DNA of 64,000 nt from Gracilariopsis chorda (GCA_003194525.1 NBIV01000097.1:1-64000), one strand, 5' to 3'. Positions 33,800-46,119 are shown, counted from the stretch's first letter. The notes: generated from the letters alone by a model not told the origin. Numbers and translations are program-made.

Positions 33800-35591
33800 A
33801 AAAACAGATGAGTGGTAATACTAGATGACTTCAAGGTTTCGGCAATCGATTTTTGCTATGAGAGATTGCGGTTTTGCCGTGTAAACGCTTGTCTACGGTT
33901 TGGGGCGCTTTTGTTTCTACATGGGCCACGCAGACAGCGAATTTGGTTGGGATACGTTTTGGTGTCTAGGGGCAAAGCTCCGTGTTTCACCCTTTCACTG
34001 TCCAAGCTTGGTGTAGAAACCTTAGCGGCACTGTCGGCCACGGCACAACACGACATGTGTGAATCATGTCAACCATGAACTATATCTCTACGCTTGCCAC
34101 GCGTCCATCTGTTTCAGATACCACAGAACTCACCCCCGAAGCGAAGATTCCAAAAATACCAATTAAAATTCGTATCAAATTTTACCCAAAATGACCGAGG
34201 GTTCGCTCATACTTGAGTTGGACCGATGCCACGTCAGTATTTAATCATTCATGATCCACCTCGCTTAGAGGATATGCGCGCACGAATTGCTCTACATGAA
34301 ATACTTCTCATGACCAACAGTAGCCTTTTCTTTTTCGAGCTTTTCCTAAAGCTTGTCGAGGCTTTTGATCTTGCGGTGCGGGCACCGTTGCACGCCGCAT
34401 TTTTTGCACTGTTTTTTTAGGGTTTTTATGCAAACACACAGCTCTTTTGCGGCGGTGTTAATTAGCAGATGAAAGCAGCGGGTGAGCTTCTGATAAGTGA
34501 GCGTACATCCATGTGACGAGTCCTGCTGATGCACGGGTTGGTTATGCGGCTGGCTGTGGGGATTGTGGTGATGGTTAGGTTGAGAACGGGGGCTTTGTTG
34601 AGTTGTTGAGGATGCATTGGCGGGGGGCGCCGGGGGCGGAAGCGGCGAGAGGGCGCCTGGGGTGGAAGTGGCGAGAGGGGTTGGCGCTTAAAATGAGATC
34701 GAATCTCATAGGGACTCCACCCACTCCCCGCTTTTTCTACCTAGGGCGACAGAAGGGGGGGAGTGCCTCACACCCCCCGCGCTCTGCGCTGTACACTACA
34801 CGTTCCACTCTTCTTCTCGCAGAACGTGCTCGTGTACCAAGGGTAGACCGATAACCCTTTATCACTTGTTGCAGTTGGTAAAGGATAAAGGATTAGCAGA
34901 CTGCTAACCCTTAGCTACCCAACGTTCCAATTCGATACAAGTCCGTGCATATTGCTAAGCTCCACTTTCTGACGGAGCGAGCACTGTCCATTGCTCCGTT
35001 CTTGCCTACCATCGCGAACACATCTTACGCTTGATCAATGTGTACGGAAGCAAAGAGCTTAAAAAGGGTTAACCCTGCCGTAGCAATGCTATTTTCTTCA
35101 AGTCCATCTTTTGACAACAGCTCTACTCGTGTTGCTATCGAAGTCCGGTTTCAACAACACAAAGCTTCACTATTGCTAGAAACACCGTTTCGCTCATCCA
35201 ACTCAAGGATGCAAGTACGCACAACTACTAACAGGACACCCTCTTCCACACTTCACCAGTTGGGCTCGTTTGGCCATCTACCGATTAAGCCAACTTGAGT
35301 GGCTGATGAACGCATTAACATAGCCGCACAGCATCCACAAAACTACGCGCAAACATATATAAAAACACAACAGATAAAATGCAATTCACTAACTTCTTTA
35401 CTTTCAAACTCAGTATAGCAACGTTTATGATACCTTTTGCTTTTCAAACCCAAACTGTTCTATAAAAGCTCCACCGCACAAACAAGGCAAGCCATCGACA
35501 CCATGCTAGGCCCGAAAGCCCGCCTTCAACAAATAGGTATCAAATCAAATCGCCGCCTTAAAAAAGCGGCACTCACCACTCGTCCTAGAGC
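33800..35591. other. No convincing gene
   Basis: Promoter flank of the Myb-like gene and the right part of the Harbinger element, whose terminal repeats I could not place. It also holds a GC-rich stretch with repeated GGCGAGAGGG-type segments at about 34620-34680 and ACCCTTT/AACCCTT motifs near 34850-34910. Confidence 0.4.
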
Positions 35592-35954
35592 TTAACGGCG
35601 GTCATCATCATCGCAATCATCACCCCAGCACTTCTTCTTTCCGCCATACTTCTTCTTCGCGCCATAGAACTTCCTCTTCGGGCTGTACGGCTTGTAATAA
35701 TACGGGCGGGGGTAGTACTTGCGCTTCGGCTTCCAGTACCTCGGGCGAGATCTCCAATACCAGTCATCATCCCAGTCATCATCCCAGTCGTCGTCCCAGT
35801 CGCGCACCGCGCCCTCCAACTCCAATCCCATTCCCTTTCCATTCGAGTCCTCCAAATTGGGCTTGGCGGCAGCCGTCTCAATGGGAATCGGTTTGCTGGT
35901 CGCCGTGTACAGCAGCACCGTGAATGCCAGTGCAATCAGGGCAGAGCACTTCAT
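35592..35954 (-). CDS. Small secreted Asp/Trp- and Lys/Tyr/Pro-rich protein (family member 1)
   Basis: 120 aa. Signal peptide MKCSALIALAFTVLLYTATS, then mature N-terminus KPIPIE. An acidic middle contains AVRDW followed by three DDDW units. A basic aromatic segment (RPRYWKPKRKYYPRPYYYKP) and GAKKKYGGKKK follow, with two Cys in CWGDDC and the C-terminus DDDDRR. A TATA box (36105-36112) lies about 150 bases upstream. Four related loci lie on the same strand up to 48.6 kb. They share signal peptide, P-x-P at the mature start, the RxW(D/E) acidic box, W/Y-K-P stretches and (except member 5) the DDxxRR end. The alternation of strong acid and base suggests an extracellular matrix, ion-binding or coacervating protein; this is inference. 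No known family recognised. Confidence 0.75.
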   Translation of the reverse strand: MKCSALIALAFTVLLYTATSKPIPIETAAAKPNLEDSNGKGMGLELEGAVRDWDDDWDDDWDDDWYWRSRPRYWKPKRKYYPRPYYYKPYSPKRKFYGAKKKYGGKKKCWGDDCDDDDRR

Positions 35955-36104
35955 TGTTATGATGATTGTTCTTGAAACGGGTGTGTAGTCGTTGATAGAT
36001 TGATAGCGGAGATTGGGTAGAAGCCTTGAGTCTTCTGGATGTGGAAGACCGGGTGGTTGGGGTGGTGAGGAGAACTTTTGCACCGGAGTTGTAGTTCGCA
36101 CCGC

Positions 36105-36112
36105 CTTTTATA
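36105..36112 (-). promoter_or_regulatory. TATA box of family member 1
   Basis: TATAAAAG on the minus strand, about 150 bases before the ATG at 35954. The same octamer precedes members 2 and 3. Confidence 0.6.
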
Positions 36113-38498
36113 GACGCCGGCAACCTCCGCGCTCTCCGTGCTTGTCTTCAGAGTCGAGGATGGAACAAAGATTTCGGTAAGATAAGGAAACGACTTGTTC
36201 GTTCATCAAACTTTCTCAGACACATCGCCATGGCGTCATTGTCATCCTCTGGGAGAGGTGCTGTAAACCGTACTACTTGGTATCTCTTTCTTAACAAAGA
36301 AGTTATCAACTTTAATGATGTTCTCCCAAATGGAATCTTCGTGCCTTCGGTTCGTTGTGGTATGCCACCACCACGTCATTCAACCTATTCATACCACATG
36401 CACTCCAGCAAGGGCACCGTCACGTAGGTAGCATCCAAATCCATCTCCTAAGCGAACAAGCGATTCATATCACATGTGAGATATGAGAAGGAATACAACC
36501 GTAATTGATGGATTCCTTCCAACTATCAATGTGTGCCTCACAACTCCAACACGACAACTTCTTTGCGCGTAAATCAACACTGCACGACAACTGGCACGAA
36601 AAAAGAATCAGAAGAGTGCCTAGGGAGCGCGTACTACATCCGGTGGACACTCAAAGTCTTCACACAAAGTGGCTTGAGATGACAGCGTAATCAGTCAGAG
36701 AAGGCATTTTGCGCATATCGATGATACTTTCTTGTAGAGCCACATTGCTGGACACCTCGAAAATAAAACTTCAAATCGTTCTTCATCTATACTGCCAACA
36801 ATCCACTCCGGCACGCTTCACATGTCCGTATAACGAACTAGAACGTCCATCTGCAACCAAGGCGCATATGCATTTACATCTTGAAATGCTTTGATGGTAC
36901 TTTTTAACTTTGCACCTAAATTCGGTCAGCACCCAAGCTTACTCTTCCTCCCATATGCCAAAGAAGAAAAACAGGAAGAAGAAGACGTCTGTATGGGGAT
37001 CCTGTCGCAAACCCGCCTTTTGAATCACTTTGATTGCACTATTCCACAGCCGTACGTTCTTGATGGCTTCTTCTTCAAGATTAAACCCAGAAAGTATTTC
37101 TGGAACGATCTTACAGCTTGTAGATGGTACACCTTCCCGAATAAACCCCATCAAATCTGCTCCGAACGTCGAATAGAAAAAATTGTACAGCGTGGCCAAA
37201 CTAGTAGATCGGCAAAACCCTGCTCCATGAGTTCAGGTTAATGGAGTAAGTTGGGATGTAAGAAACACGAACAGTTTACATCTTCTCTGAAACGTTTGGT
37301 TCTTATTCACCCGTGCCAAAATCTTGGCAACCGACGGAGTATTTGAAATAGTACTTGATGCTGATCTTGTAGAGAAAAGGAGGAGTATCATCTGAACATG
37401 AACATAGAGTTTTGAAGGCCTCCTTGACTCGCAAGTTGGCGTAATAATTGTCATGGCGGAAAGTCCCTTCAGGGGTTTGTTGGGAATAGGTTTGACCCCA
37501 AGTTGTCGTAGAAGTACACGAATAGTTGAGGCTCTGTAAACAGCTAACAGCAAATTAAAGTCGATTGGCTGAGGGAAGTGAGTTGGTCTGATCAAGCGAA
37601 AACAAACGGGAAAAGAGACCAGGTAGACACAACCAGCCTTTTGGATGCTTTCGTAGCATCATTGTTGCAATGAGATATCCAATTAGCTTCTAGCTAGTGT
37701 TTGGTATATGGGCAAGCCCAAAAGGGGCCCAGAGTATCTTGGTTTGATTGTTTGGACAAGTTCTCTTGCAGAACAGATTACAGAGGCACACAAGGTTTCC
37801 TAGAGCTTAGACGTCACCATGGAAGAAAGCGTCAGACCTCACTTCGACGAAAGGAGAAAATGTGCAGTCCGTCGTCATAATGCATTCTGCGGCAAGTGAA
37901 ACTTGATAAGTTTGCATACGATTTCGAGGAGAAAGTCTGACCTTTACCCCAGCAGGGAGAAAACGTGGACAAATGGAAGTGTCTCTTGTCCTCATCATTT
38001 CTGCTAATGGCCTAGACAAGGCGGATAGGATCTTCACTTACAAGTTCACATACTTGTAGTTGGGGATAAGAGTTCTTGAGCCATGACTAGGGACAGGCGA
38101 GGCATATTTTTCATCTGCTTTTTGGTTTGGGCGCTATATATTCGATTACGAGCACTGGGGTTGATCTTTGCAAAAAGAACAGTCTCGGATTTGTCTAGCT
38201 TTCCTGAAAAGATTCGTGTATCCTTAATTGCTAAAGAGTTACGTCACAGTGGGCAGAACTCAGCAAATATTCTCATAAACAGTTACATTCGGTGCTCGAC
38301 CAATAAAGGAGCTGAGAGAAAGAATAGAGAAAGCTTCAAAGAAATTGAAGCCATCCCGTTTCACTAATTGTTATATTGTTTAGACCCGCTGATCTGCAAA
38401 AACTGAGAGCACGTTTCCTTAAGATCTAGTTCGGGACTGTCATGACCTTCTTAACCATTACTACGAAAATTTCTGTTGAGTATTCACTGGTAGCGAAA
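36113..38498. other. No convincing gene
   Basis: About 2.4 kb of AT-rich DNA with many short frames and no motif. It separates family members 1 and 2. Confidence 0.5.
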
Positions 38499-39225
38499 TC
38501 ACCAAGGCTTTGTGTTTGAACAATAGGATAGTTTGAAATAGAACCAACCGTGATAGTACGGATTGTAGTACCAGAAGCCATGACGGTGATCAAGGAATTC
38601 GGATCTTTTTCTATAAATCAACTTGCAGGTTTGAGTAGCCTTGGCATTATTATTCGAGTTTCCGCCGTCCGTATCGCCGTCAGTTTCTTTCATATCGTCC
38701 TCATTATCCTCCTCGTCAATCCCATTTTGCTGATCGTCATCATTATCTCTTTCCTTCAGGTCATCATCATCTATTTCTGGTTTCATCTCATAGTCTTTGC
38801 CTCCTTTTTGCCCATGCTGCTCATTATCGTCATGGTCATCATCTTTGTCGCATCAGCTTCTTATTTACCTTCCAGAGCCTCATTTTCATTTTCTTTTTTA
38901 TCATATTGCTCTTCTTCGTCGTCATCTTTATCTTCATCTTCCCCATCATCTCTGATTTCATTTATGTACTGGATCTTGCCAAACTCAGTACTGATATCAT
39001 CACTCTCTTCCATGGCATGAGGGCGGTCGTCGGCCTCATCAGAAACATCAGCAGCTGAATCCCAGGATCGAACAACGGCATGGTGTTCTTTCAAGTGTGA
39101 ATGTGATTCACTTGCTGCATTCTGGTTCAATTCAATTTCGCCGAAACTCTGTAAGGGACAGGCGCAGCCGTACACAAGGAAGAGATTTGAAGTAAAGCCA
39201 ATAAAATTAAGCAGCCAGCCTTCAT
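38499..39225 (-). pseudogene. Family member 2, frameshifted
   Basis: The ATG at 39225 opens a good signal peptide, MKAGCLILLALLQISSLCTA, followed by APVPY, but that frame stops after 32 codons. A shifted frame continues in register with the family: HAVVRSWDSAADVSDEADD, then a long acidic Asp/Glu/Lys stretch ending at a TAA near 38861. A further shift gives another Asp-rich stretch (EIDDDDLKERDNDDDQQ) and an aromatic end, HGFWYYNPYYHGWFYFK, to 38499. Two frame breaks therefore split it. Introns could explain them only if they were about 30 bases long, which is unlikely. The TATA box at 39320-39327 is kept. Confidence 0.62.
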
Positions 39226-39319
39226 GTCGATGGTAATGGGAAGGAGTTGGAGAAATACTTCTTAGAAGGTTTGTGGTTATGCTTCTGCACTGATTGGGCA
39301 AAGATATTTTGAAGGGTCC

Positions 39320-39327
39320 CTTTTATA
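39320..39327 (-). promoter_or_regulatory. TATA box of family member 2
   Basis: TATAAAAG on the minus strand, about 95 bases before the ATG at 39225. Confidence 0.55.
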
Positions 39328-41038
39328 CATTTGAGAGTGTTCCCCGGCTTAGGAAAGACACCTTTCCCAACCTCTCCTTGTCAGCAGAGTTCTTTGACGC
39401 CAGCAATCTATGGAGTTGATGTCATCATACTTCTTTTCAGTATGTGATTTACTGCTTAACAAGATGGCATTCAAATTGTGACACAGAAGACAGCCTAAAA
39501 GCCAAGTCACGCCTGATCACCGTGATCGGCGCGTAGCTTTCATGTTCACAGACAGTAGCTAGTTTGTAGCGTAGCCATAGAAATCTCTAGACCATTACAA
39601 GATCTGTATAAAATGGGCGTCAGCCGACCTTCCCCTCCATGTGGAGAAGGTCAGACTTCATTCACCATCACTACGTTACACAAATACTAAGGGTCTCGTT
39701 GGTAGTCTACTTGATATTGAACACGAAGTTATTTGAAAACTTGAAAAAGCTTGTCTCCATTCATGGAATTACTCCTGGAAGAATACAGCAATGACGGGCT
39801 TCTGGTTCGTTACTTTTGAAGCATATGAAGGTAAGAGTTCAGCTCCATTATTGTTGGAAGTCATAGTGATCAACATTGCTCTCAGTACTAATATAATTGC
39901 CAGACGTCAGTACACGGAGTATGCCAGTCGGCACCATGACTAATGAAATGTCTTAACGTTACTTCAAGGGTAGAAATCTTCTTCAATAGTCGTCACAGCT
40001 AAGACGCTGGCCCCATTTCTTGAAGTGATATCGCACTTCTTCCGATCAAGCTGTCTTCTGTCCTCCATACCTGTTGCTTCGAAATCGTTTTACATGCAGC
40101 CCTTAGAACACAATATCATATCGATTCCTGAAGGGAATATGCAACCCTTATGGACGACTAGTATGAACTTTACATGCATGTAGCGGCTAAAGAGAGTGAG
40201 ATCAAATCTTCATGGCTTTCAATTTCTTCCTTTTCTTGAATGATACGTTCCAAGAAGACCAGAATAGAACAAAAATTCGAAAGGCTTGCGCGCTACATGA
40301 TGATCATAACTTCAGCTCCAAGCTGGATGACATGCGCGGCAGGAAGGATAGTCTCATACCTTTTTGAGGATCAGACATCCATGGGTTCTCTTCTTTGCCC
40401 AGGATTTACTCCATATAGGTGATCACGAGTGCTGTCTCGTTGAGTCGAACTCTGTGAAAGCTTCATACAGATAGTATGAAGGGGACCAGATACTCTGGAG
40501 TATGCTTCATTTTTAATTATCTCAATTCAAAACGCTCCAAGGACTAATCGTAGCACTGGACATCCCGCGACTGCAAAATTGCTTTCTCCGCTGTCACCTC
40601 ACATGGAATGTCAGTAGCCCGTACTTGTTCGCACCTAGCCGAATTCGCAAAATATGGGATGTCAGTGACTCATGAAAAGAACCTAGGAGCGAAAGCATAC
40701 CCCAGAACAAGGGTAAAGCAAGTCATAGATAATCCTTCATCTTTAAGGATAAGGGCAAAGGGCTACCACCTTCCCATTCGCCAACTGTTGTCTAAAGATG
40801 GCGAGTTGGGAAACGGCATGTACTTTTAGCCCACATCACGCTCTTCGCAGTAGCATGGATACAATTGTGCTAGATTAGTGAAGAGAGCACAACCAGCTTC
40901 GATCGAGACCGAATACGAACAAGATCGTACTTCAATTATCGTTTATTAAAAGGTTCAAGAATTCTGAAGCATCCGGTGTAGAAGATGCTAACACATTGAA
41001 TTCGCTACTCGTTGATGTTACACTCTTTTGCAGAATGA
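39328..41038. other. No convincing gene; plus-strand TATA-like site
   Basis: No coding frame of note. TATAAAATG on the plus strand at about 39607 resembles a TATA box but leads into no recognisable gene. Confidence 0.45.
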
Positions 41039-41707
41039 TCAACGACGATCATCATCGTGTTCGTACTTTCCCTTACCTACCTTTGGCCTCCAAATCTTCG
41101 GTCTTGGCCTCCAAATCTTCGGTCTTGGCCTCCAGATTGGTTTGGGCTTCCAGATCAGCTTGGGTTTCCAGATCGGCTTGGGTTTCCAGATCGGCTTGGG
41201 TTTCCAGATCGGCTTGGGCTTCCAGATTGGTTTGGGTTTCCAGATTGGTTTGGGTTTCCAGATTGGTTTGGGCTTCCAGATTGGTTTCGGCTTCCAGATT
41301 GGTTTCGGCTTCCAGATTGGTTTCGGCTTCCAGATTGGTTTCGGCTTCCAGATTGGTTTCGGCTTCCAGATTGGTTTCGGCTTCCAGATTGGTTTCGGCT
41401 TCCAGATTGGTTTCGGCTTCCAGATGGGTTTAGGCTTCCAGACTTTAGGTTTCCAGACCGGCCGCTTGGGCCTCCAAGGCTTTGGGGATACCTGCTTGCG
41501 TCTTGGGATCCTGTACTTCTCTCCATCATCATCGCCATCATCATCGTACTCCCATCCGCGAACAACTCCGGTTACAGTGACATCGTAAGTTCCCTGATGC
41601 GTATTTTGAGCGAACTCAGCCACATTCTCAGTTTCTGCGATAGGTATCGGAAGAGACACGGAGCAGCAAAGCAATGCAGCCAACAAAACAATTGATGCGC
41701 CTTTCAT
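41039..41707 (-). CDS. Secreted PIWKPK-repeat protein (family member 3)
   Basis: 222 aa. Signal peptide MKGASIVLLAALLCCSVS, mature start LPIPIAE, then VTGVVRGWEYDDDGDDDGEK (the family acidic box) and KPWRPKRPVWKPKVWKPK. About 16 tandem hexapeptides PIWKPK follow, then variants PIWRPRPKIWRPRP, and the end EHDDDRR. The repeat domain has about one Trp, two Lys and two Pro per six residues and would be an extended, polyproline-like, strongly cationic rod with aromatic side chains. TATA box at 41784-41791. Similarity to member 1 in the signal peptide, acidic box and tail fixes the start. The role is unknown: wall or matrix cross-linking, polyanion (sulfated polysaccharide) binding, or defence are possible. 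Confidence 0.82.
   Translation of the reverse strand: MKGASIVLLAALLCCSVSLPIPIAETENVAEFAQNTHQGTYDVTVTGVVRGWEYDDDGDDDGEKYRIPRRKQVSPKPWRPKRPVWKPKVWKPKPIWKPKPIWKPKPIWKPKPIWKPKPIWKPKPIWKPKPIWKPKPIWKPKPIWKPKPIWKPKPIWKPKPIWKPKPIWKPKPIWKPKPIWKPKLIWKPKPIWRPRPKIWRPRPKIWRPKVGKGKYEHDDDRR
41130..41440. repeat. 18-bp coding minisatellite
   Basis: Tandem 18-bp units encoding PIWKPK on the minus strand. Going along the plus strand, units form homogeneous blocks: three with CAGATCGGCTTGGGTTT, then about four with CAGATTGGTTTGGG, then about eight with CAGATTGGTTTCGGCTT. The silent differences between blocks show stepwise local duplication. Confidence 0.92.
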
Positions 41708-41783
41708 GTTGAGTGGCACCCTCAGCGGATTCCAGTGCTTCGAGGATGCAGCAAGTTGGAGCCTCGTTGATGAAGGAATGAAG

Positions 41784-41791
41784 CTTTTATA
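41784..41791 (-). promoter_or_regulatory. TATA box of family member 3
   Basis: TATAAAAG on the minus strand, about 77 bases before the ATG at 41707. Confidence 0.6.
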
Positions 41792-41899
41792 CGGTAGAGT
41801 TGAGTATTGAACATCATTTTGGAGCGAAGTCAATCTCAAAAAGACAAAATCACATGGAACTGGTTGTGTACATGTATCTGATGAACATGGAGCCACGTT

Positions 41900-44689
41900 C
41901 CGCGGTTAACAGATACACAAAGGTAACGCACAGCATGCGTCGTAACGGTTACCCTTGTCCAGCGATACCCTGAGTTTCGTTACAAACTATATGACACAGA
42001 GGCCTTTCATTGCAGGACGGACATGTCTCATCCTGAATTTGTAGCGGAGGAGAAAAGGTAGTATGTGGAGATTCAAACCTTTTGGGCTGAAATCGCACCA
42101 GCACCTGTTATTCAAAGGCACCCAAGATATGTGATAGAGCTGCACCGCAGGATACGAGCAGTGTCACGAATGTTGCGTTGTTCGAAGGGTAGTAAACTGT
42201 CTTACCGATGTCTGCTACAGGTTGGTCTCATGACAGATTCGCGAAACATACAGGAGTCCCGAAACAGGATGGGCAGTCTTTCTAATGTGAGCAGTATTCC
42301 GTTTCAGCTTGTGCGTCACCAGATGGCCAACAGGATTGGAACGGCCCCCAGCAACTGTGAACAGAGGTAAAGGTTACCGTTGTATGTAACAGGTACGGTT
42401 GTTCGCACTTCAAAGAGTTAGCTTTTTGCTGGGTAGCGCTGCCAGCAGTGTATTCCAACCGTATGAATTTAATCTTAATTTTAAAAAAACGTCAATCGAA
42501 AAGCGACCATCCAAAAAGAGTGGCAGATGCCTCTCGAAACGAGCACCGGCAGATACTTCATAGTTCAAGTCCGACATCAGAATTAAGCTTCAAGAAAGAA
42601 GCTTTGGTACTGATCATGAACACAAGCTCTCAAAAGCAAACGGTCTATGAGGTGTGGAAAGCTGGGATGCAGAACGTGGCGCGCTTTCTTCATTCTTCAA
42701 TTCATCAAGCTGCATGAATTAAACTAGTGAATGACCCACAAACTTGGGTTCTCAAACATGCGTCGTGTACTTCTTCTCAGTTTTGTCCTTTTCCCGAGGA
42801 GATGATATGCGGAATGAAATCGTGAGGAACACCGTCAGAGAGATTATCATCATGTTTGCAAATTAGGTGAGGCAGCTTGTGAATTTGAAACGTCCAGGAC
42901 AAGAAGCGATTTCATGGCGCCTCCTAGTGCAGATCAAAAAGATCTTGCGCATGGCATTCTTGTTGCTTGCCAGTCAGGGAATGTTGCGTGTGAATACAGT
43001 CATCTGGATTGGAGGTGGAGTAACCCCGGGTTTGTACGTGTAGATGTGAAGTGAGCTGATGCTGTTCGCCTTTGGATTCCCTCCAAATCTACACCCCTTG
43101 GTCTCGAATTGCTCTTTGCTGTTTGGTGTTGTACGATGAAGCTGTGAACCCAGACAGTGATTTTAGGCATCAGCGTCACCTTGAGCGCAACCCAAAGTCA
43201 AAACAGAAGTTGCTCGTAAGAGGAGTAGCTGTATCTTCGTGCGTAGCAATGTTGCTCATGAAAACTATGCGAGAAGGAGCGCAGGGCAACAACACGAAAC
43301 ACTAGCTAAGTTAGAGAAGTGTACCCCTAGCTAGACTACCCTTGTACGTATAGTTACGACCGGAGCACAGAGGACATCCTGCCACTCTTGCCGTGACAGC
43401 GGGACCATCCAATAATTTGCAGATCAAACACTTGTCTATCGGACCGCTGACCTCATATGAGGTCAAAACAATCAACTTAACCTTTAATTTTAGTTATTTT
43501 GATCGGATGTTTTCGCCTTTTGTAGTCCGTATAAGTTATGCAACCTGTTTTTGTATAGGAAAAATTCTAAGCCTCTGTTGTTTATGCTCGGTGAGAAGCA
43601 AAAACATAAGACAACCAGATGGTTTAATAGAGAGGTCCTTGAAAAATATGTCGAATTTACTACAGAGCTTCAGAAAACAGCCTTTTTTGATATCAAAAAC
43701 GTACTTTTGATTCAAAAACACCCGTTTCTGACGCGTGTATGAAAGGTTCAAAACCTTGAAAAAATAATCATTTGGCAACATTACGTCCGGGCGGATAGAC
43801 ACTAGCGTTTGCTAGCGAATTGGATGTCGAGAAACGCACGCATCGTTGCTCAGATATGTTATAACTGTGACTCTACCCACTACAAACTACCAGTTGCCAT
43901 AACCTTGCCACGAAAGGTTAATCAGAGAGTTTCTATCTCTTTCTTTTTGTATATTACAGATCATACTGTCGTTTTCACAGACTTGAGGTTCCTAGCCACT
44001 TGGTATTGAAACCGGACGGTTCGTGATAGCTTTGAATCTGTACTTGTAGCGAATTCTTACATGTGAGCAGCAAGAAAGTGGTTGCGCTTCAGAGAAACTC
44101 GTACTTGGTGCAATGGAATTCTGTTACTGACGTTTGTTCCAACTACAAGAGTGTGAATATTCGGAATCCCCAGTGTCATGCAAGAAGATGTGTAATGTAA
44201 TTCGTTCTCCTGTCAACCGAAATGGGACTAAGTTGACCTGGTGCCGGTGTTGCCCTTTGTTTTTTCTTCGTCACCATGCGTCATCGAAGGACAAATATGT
44301 GATGCTTTATGTACCAAAGGTTAGCAATCTACCGTTAATACTTAACGTTTGACTGCCGCTAAGAATCTGGGTCCCGTTCCCGGAACAACCGTCATCGTTG
44401 TTCTTGTGATTGATAGTTTGAGTGATATTGTGAGGAGCGACTAGGGAGGATACCCTTCTTCTCATTTATTCCCCATTCGTGGGCCACTCCTATAATAATG
44501 TCGATTGCGACCAAAGCAGATGCGCTTTTCGTTTTCACAACGTAGAGACGAAAGGAACTTCTTATCTTCGAAGAACGTTGGTAAAGCCACCGTGAACCTA
44601 GCGACTACCGTGGCGATTCTACTCCACGCATGGGCCTACCTTGTTTCGAAGCAATCGCGAAATAGGTGACCAGTGTACCGAAGGACGAT
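41900..44689. other. No convincing gene
   Basis: About 2.8 kb with only short frames. It contains two perfect palindromes, at 43448-43465 and 43684-43699, but no coding or RNA signal I can support. Confidence 0.45.
43448..43465. repeat. Perfect 18-bp palindrome
   Basis: TGACCTCATATGAGGTCA. A dimeric protein-binding site is possible. A second perfect palindrome, TTTTTGATATCAAAAA, lies at 43684-43699. Confidence 0.6.
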
Positions 44690-44890
44690 ACCACTACACC
44701 CTTAGAGAAAAGGCTACAATACACTAGCAAAAAGTTGCGCCGGAAGAGCAAGCCAAATGGATAGGCGATTGGGTCTACGAACGGAATTTTGCCGTCGAAT
44801 AGATGATTAGCCTTCTACATATGGAGAGTTAATACCGTTGCCTCGGAATTAGTGGCACGGGCCCGTAAACACACACATACACACTTAGAG
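44690..44890 (+). mobile_element. LINE-type 3' end fragment, copy 1
   Basis: About 200 bp aligning with 45120-45300. It contains GCCGTCGAATAGAT(A/G)ATTAG, ATACCGTTGCCT and TTGGAATTAG-like sequence, and ends in a CA-rich tail (ACACACACATACACAC). The GGAATTAG...CACG segment recurs at the ends of copies 3 and 4, tying it to the LINE remnant at 46-47 kb. Confidence 0.5.
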
Positions 44891-45119
44891 TTGCAGTTTG
44901 GAGCAAAACCGCTGGAAGAAAGGCGGCCGCTTCAGCAAATGCGGACTAGCGACAGGCCCTACGTGTAGGGCTACACACATATGAAGGGGTGTCAAAGTTG
45001 TCGTAGCCCATTTGGAATCACGATGCTAAATCGCTTTGCGCTGGATACCGTTGTGGTGAGGCACCACTGCAAGCTAGCGAGTCCCGCTCAGGGCACATGC
45101 AGTTCCGCCCGTCGAAATG

Positions 45120-45300
45120 TGCCGACCTTCCGAAAAGGCTATAAAACACTATAAAGTTACGCCGGATGAGGAAGCCAAATGGAGATGCGATTGGGTCTAT
45201 TAGGGGAATGTAGCCGTCGAATAGATAATTAGCATTCTACTTGTAGAAAGCGAATACCGTTGCCTTGGAATTAGGCACACGTGCCCGTAACCACACACAT
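45120..45300 (+). mobile_element. LINE-type 3' end fragment, copy 2
   Basis: Diverged repeat of copy 1, starting at GAAAAGGCTATAAAACAC and ending CTTGGAATTAGGCACACG with a short CA-rich tail. Confidence 0.5.
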
Positions 45301-45599
45301 ATGAAGATACGTGACCCATCAATTCTTTCATTCCGTCTTTGCTTGACGTGTAGGCTGATCCAAGGCTGGTCGGAAATGAAAAGGTCAGATAGGCTACTGA
45401 CGATGCTGATAAAGAGCATATACTGCTGAACATGACCAAGTATGTTTTTTCTTCTTTCTATTCAAATGCGCGTCCATGATTTGTGCTTGAATGATGTCAA
45501 TTCTGGGAGAAGCCGGAGCGATCTGAGCAATCCACTGTTGCCGAAGAAAAGCGCTACGCGTGTTGTTGATCTACCCAATGTATTGACCACCAGAGATGC

Positions 45600-45990
45600 C
45601 GCAAGAGGGAAAGCATAACAAGAGCAGTGCAACAACGTATGCGAAATGCCTACTGAAGATGAAGAAGATTTATTCTCTGACTGGTCGATGCCCTTCTTTT
45701 ACTGGGGTTTCTTCTTTTCTTGGTCCTTTTATACTGCTCATCATGCTTAATCTATCTGATGCTCGAGACCAATTAGAACCCTCTTCCCTTACAAACTCTC
45801 AATTGTTCCTTAACGCTTTTCCAATTACGACCTTTCCTAACGATACTCGTTGCAAGCAGTACGCACATGACCAGAGAAGTTGCTGGTTTATCTGGAGAGA
45901 GAGGGATTCTTCTTAGATCAGCCCCCACCGCAGTCGCAGTCTTGGAATTAGGGACACGCTCATATAAATACAAACACAACAAGAAACACA
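45600..45990 (+). mobile_element. LINE 3' end fragment, copy 3
   Basis: The last part (45862-45980) aligns with 46995-47110: CATGACCAGAGAAG...TGCTGGTTTATCTGGAGAGAGAGG, then CTTGGAATTAGGGACACG and a tail of AAATACAAACACAAC. It encodes the same C-terminal end (FIWRERDSS against YLERERGSS). Confidence 0.6.
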
Positions 45991-46119
45991 TTCAAGGAAT
46001 CAAAGCCTGGAAAACAGAACAAGGAGAAAGAAAGGCGTTTAGTGCAGAGTAAGATCGATCTGGTGCATTCTAATCAAGTACGAGAGCGAAGACAAAGAGT
46101 TCGTTCACATAGTGTTTGA

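Noticed and set aside
41028..41695. Plus-strand open frames across the PIWKPK repeat (186-212 codons)
   Set aside because: They are shadows of an 18-bp repeat, open in all phases. Only the minus frame has a signal peptide, family motifs and a TATA box.
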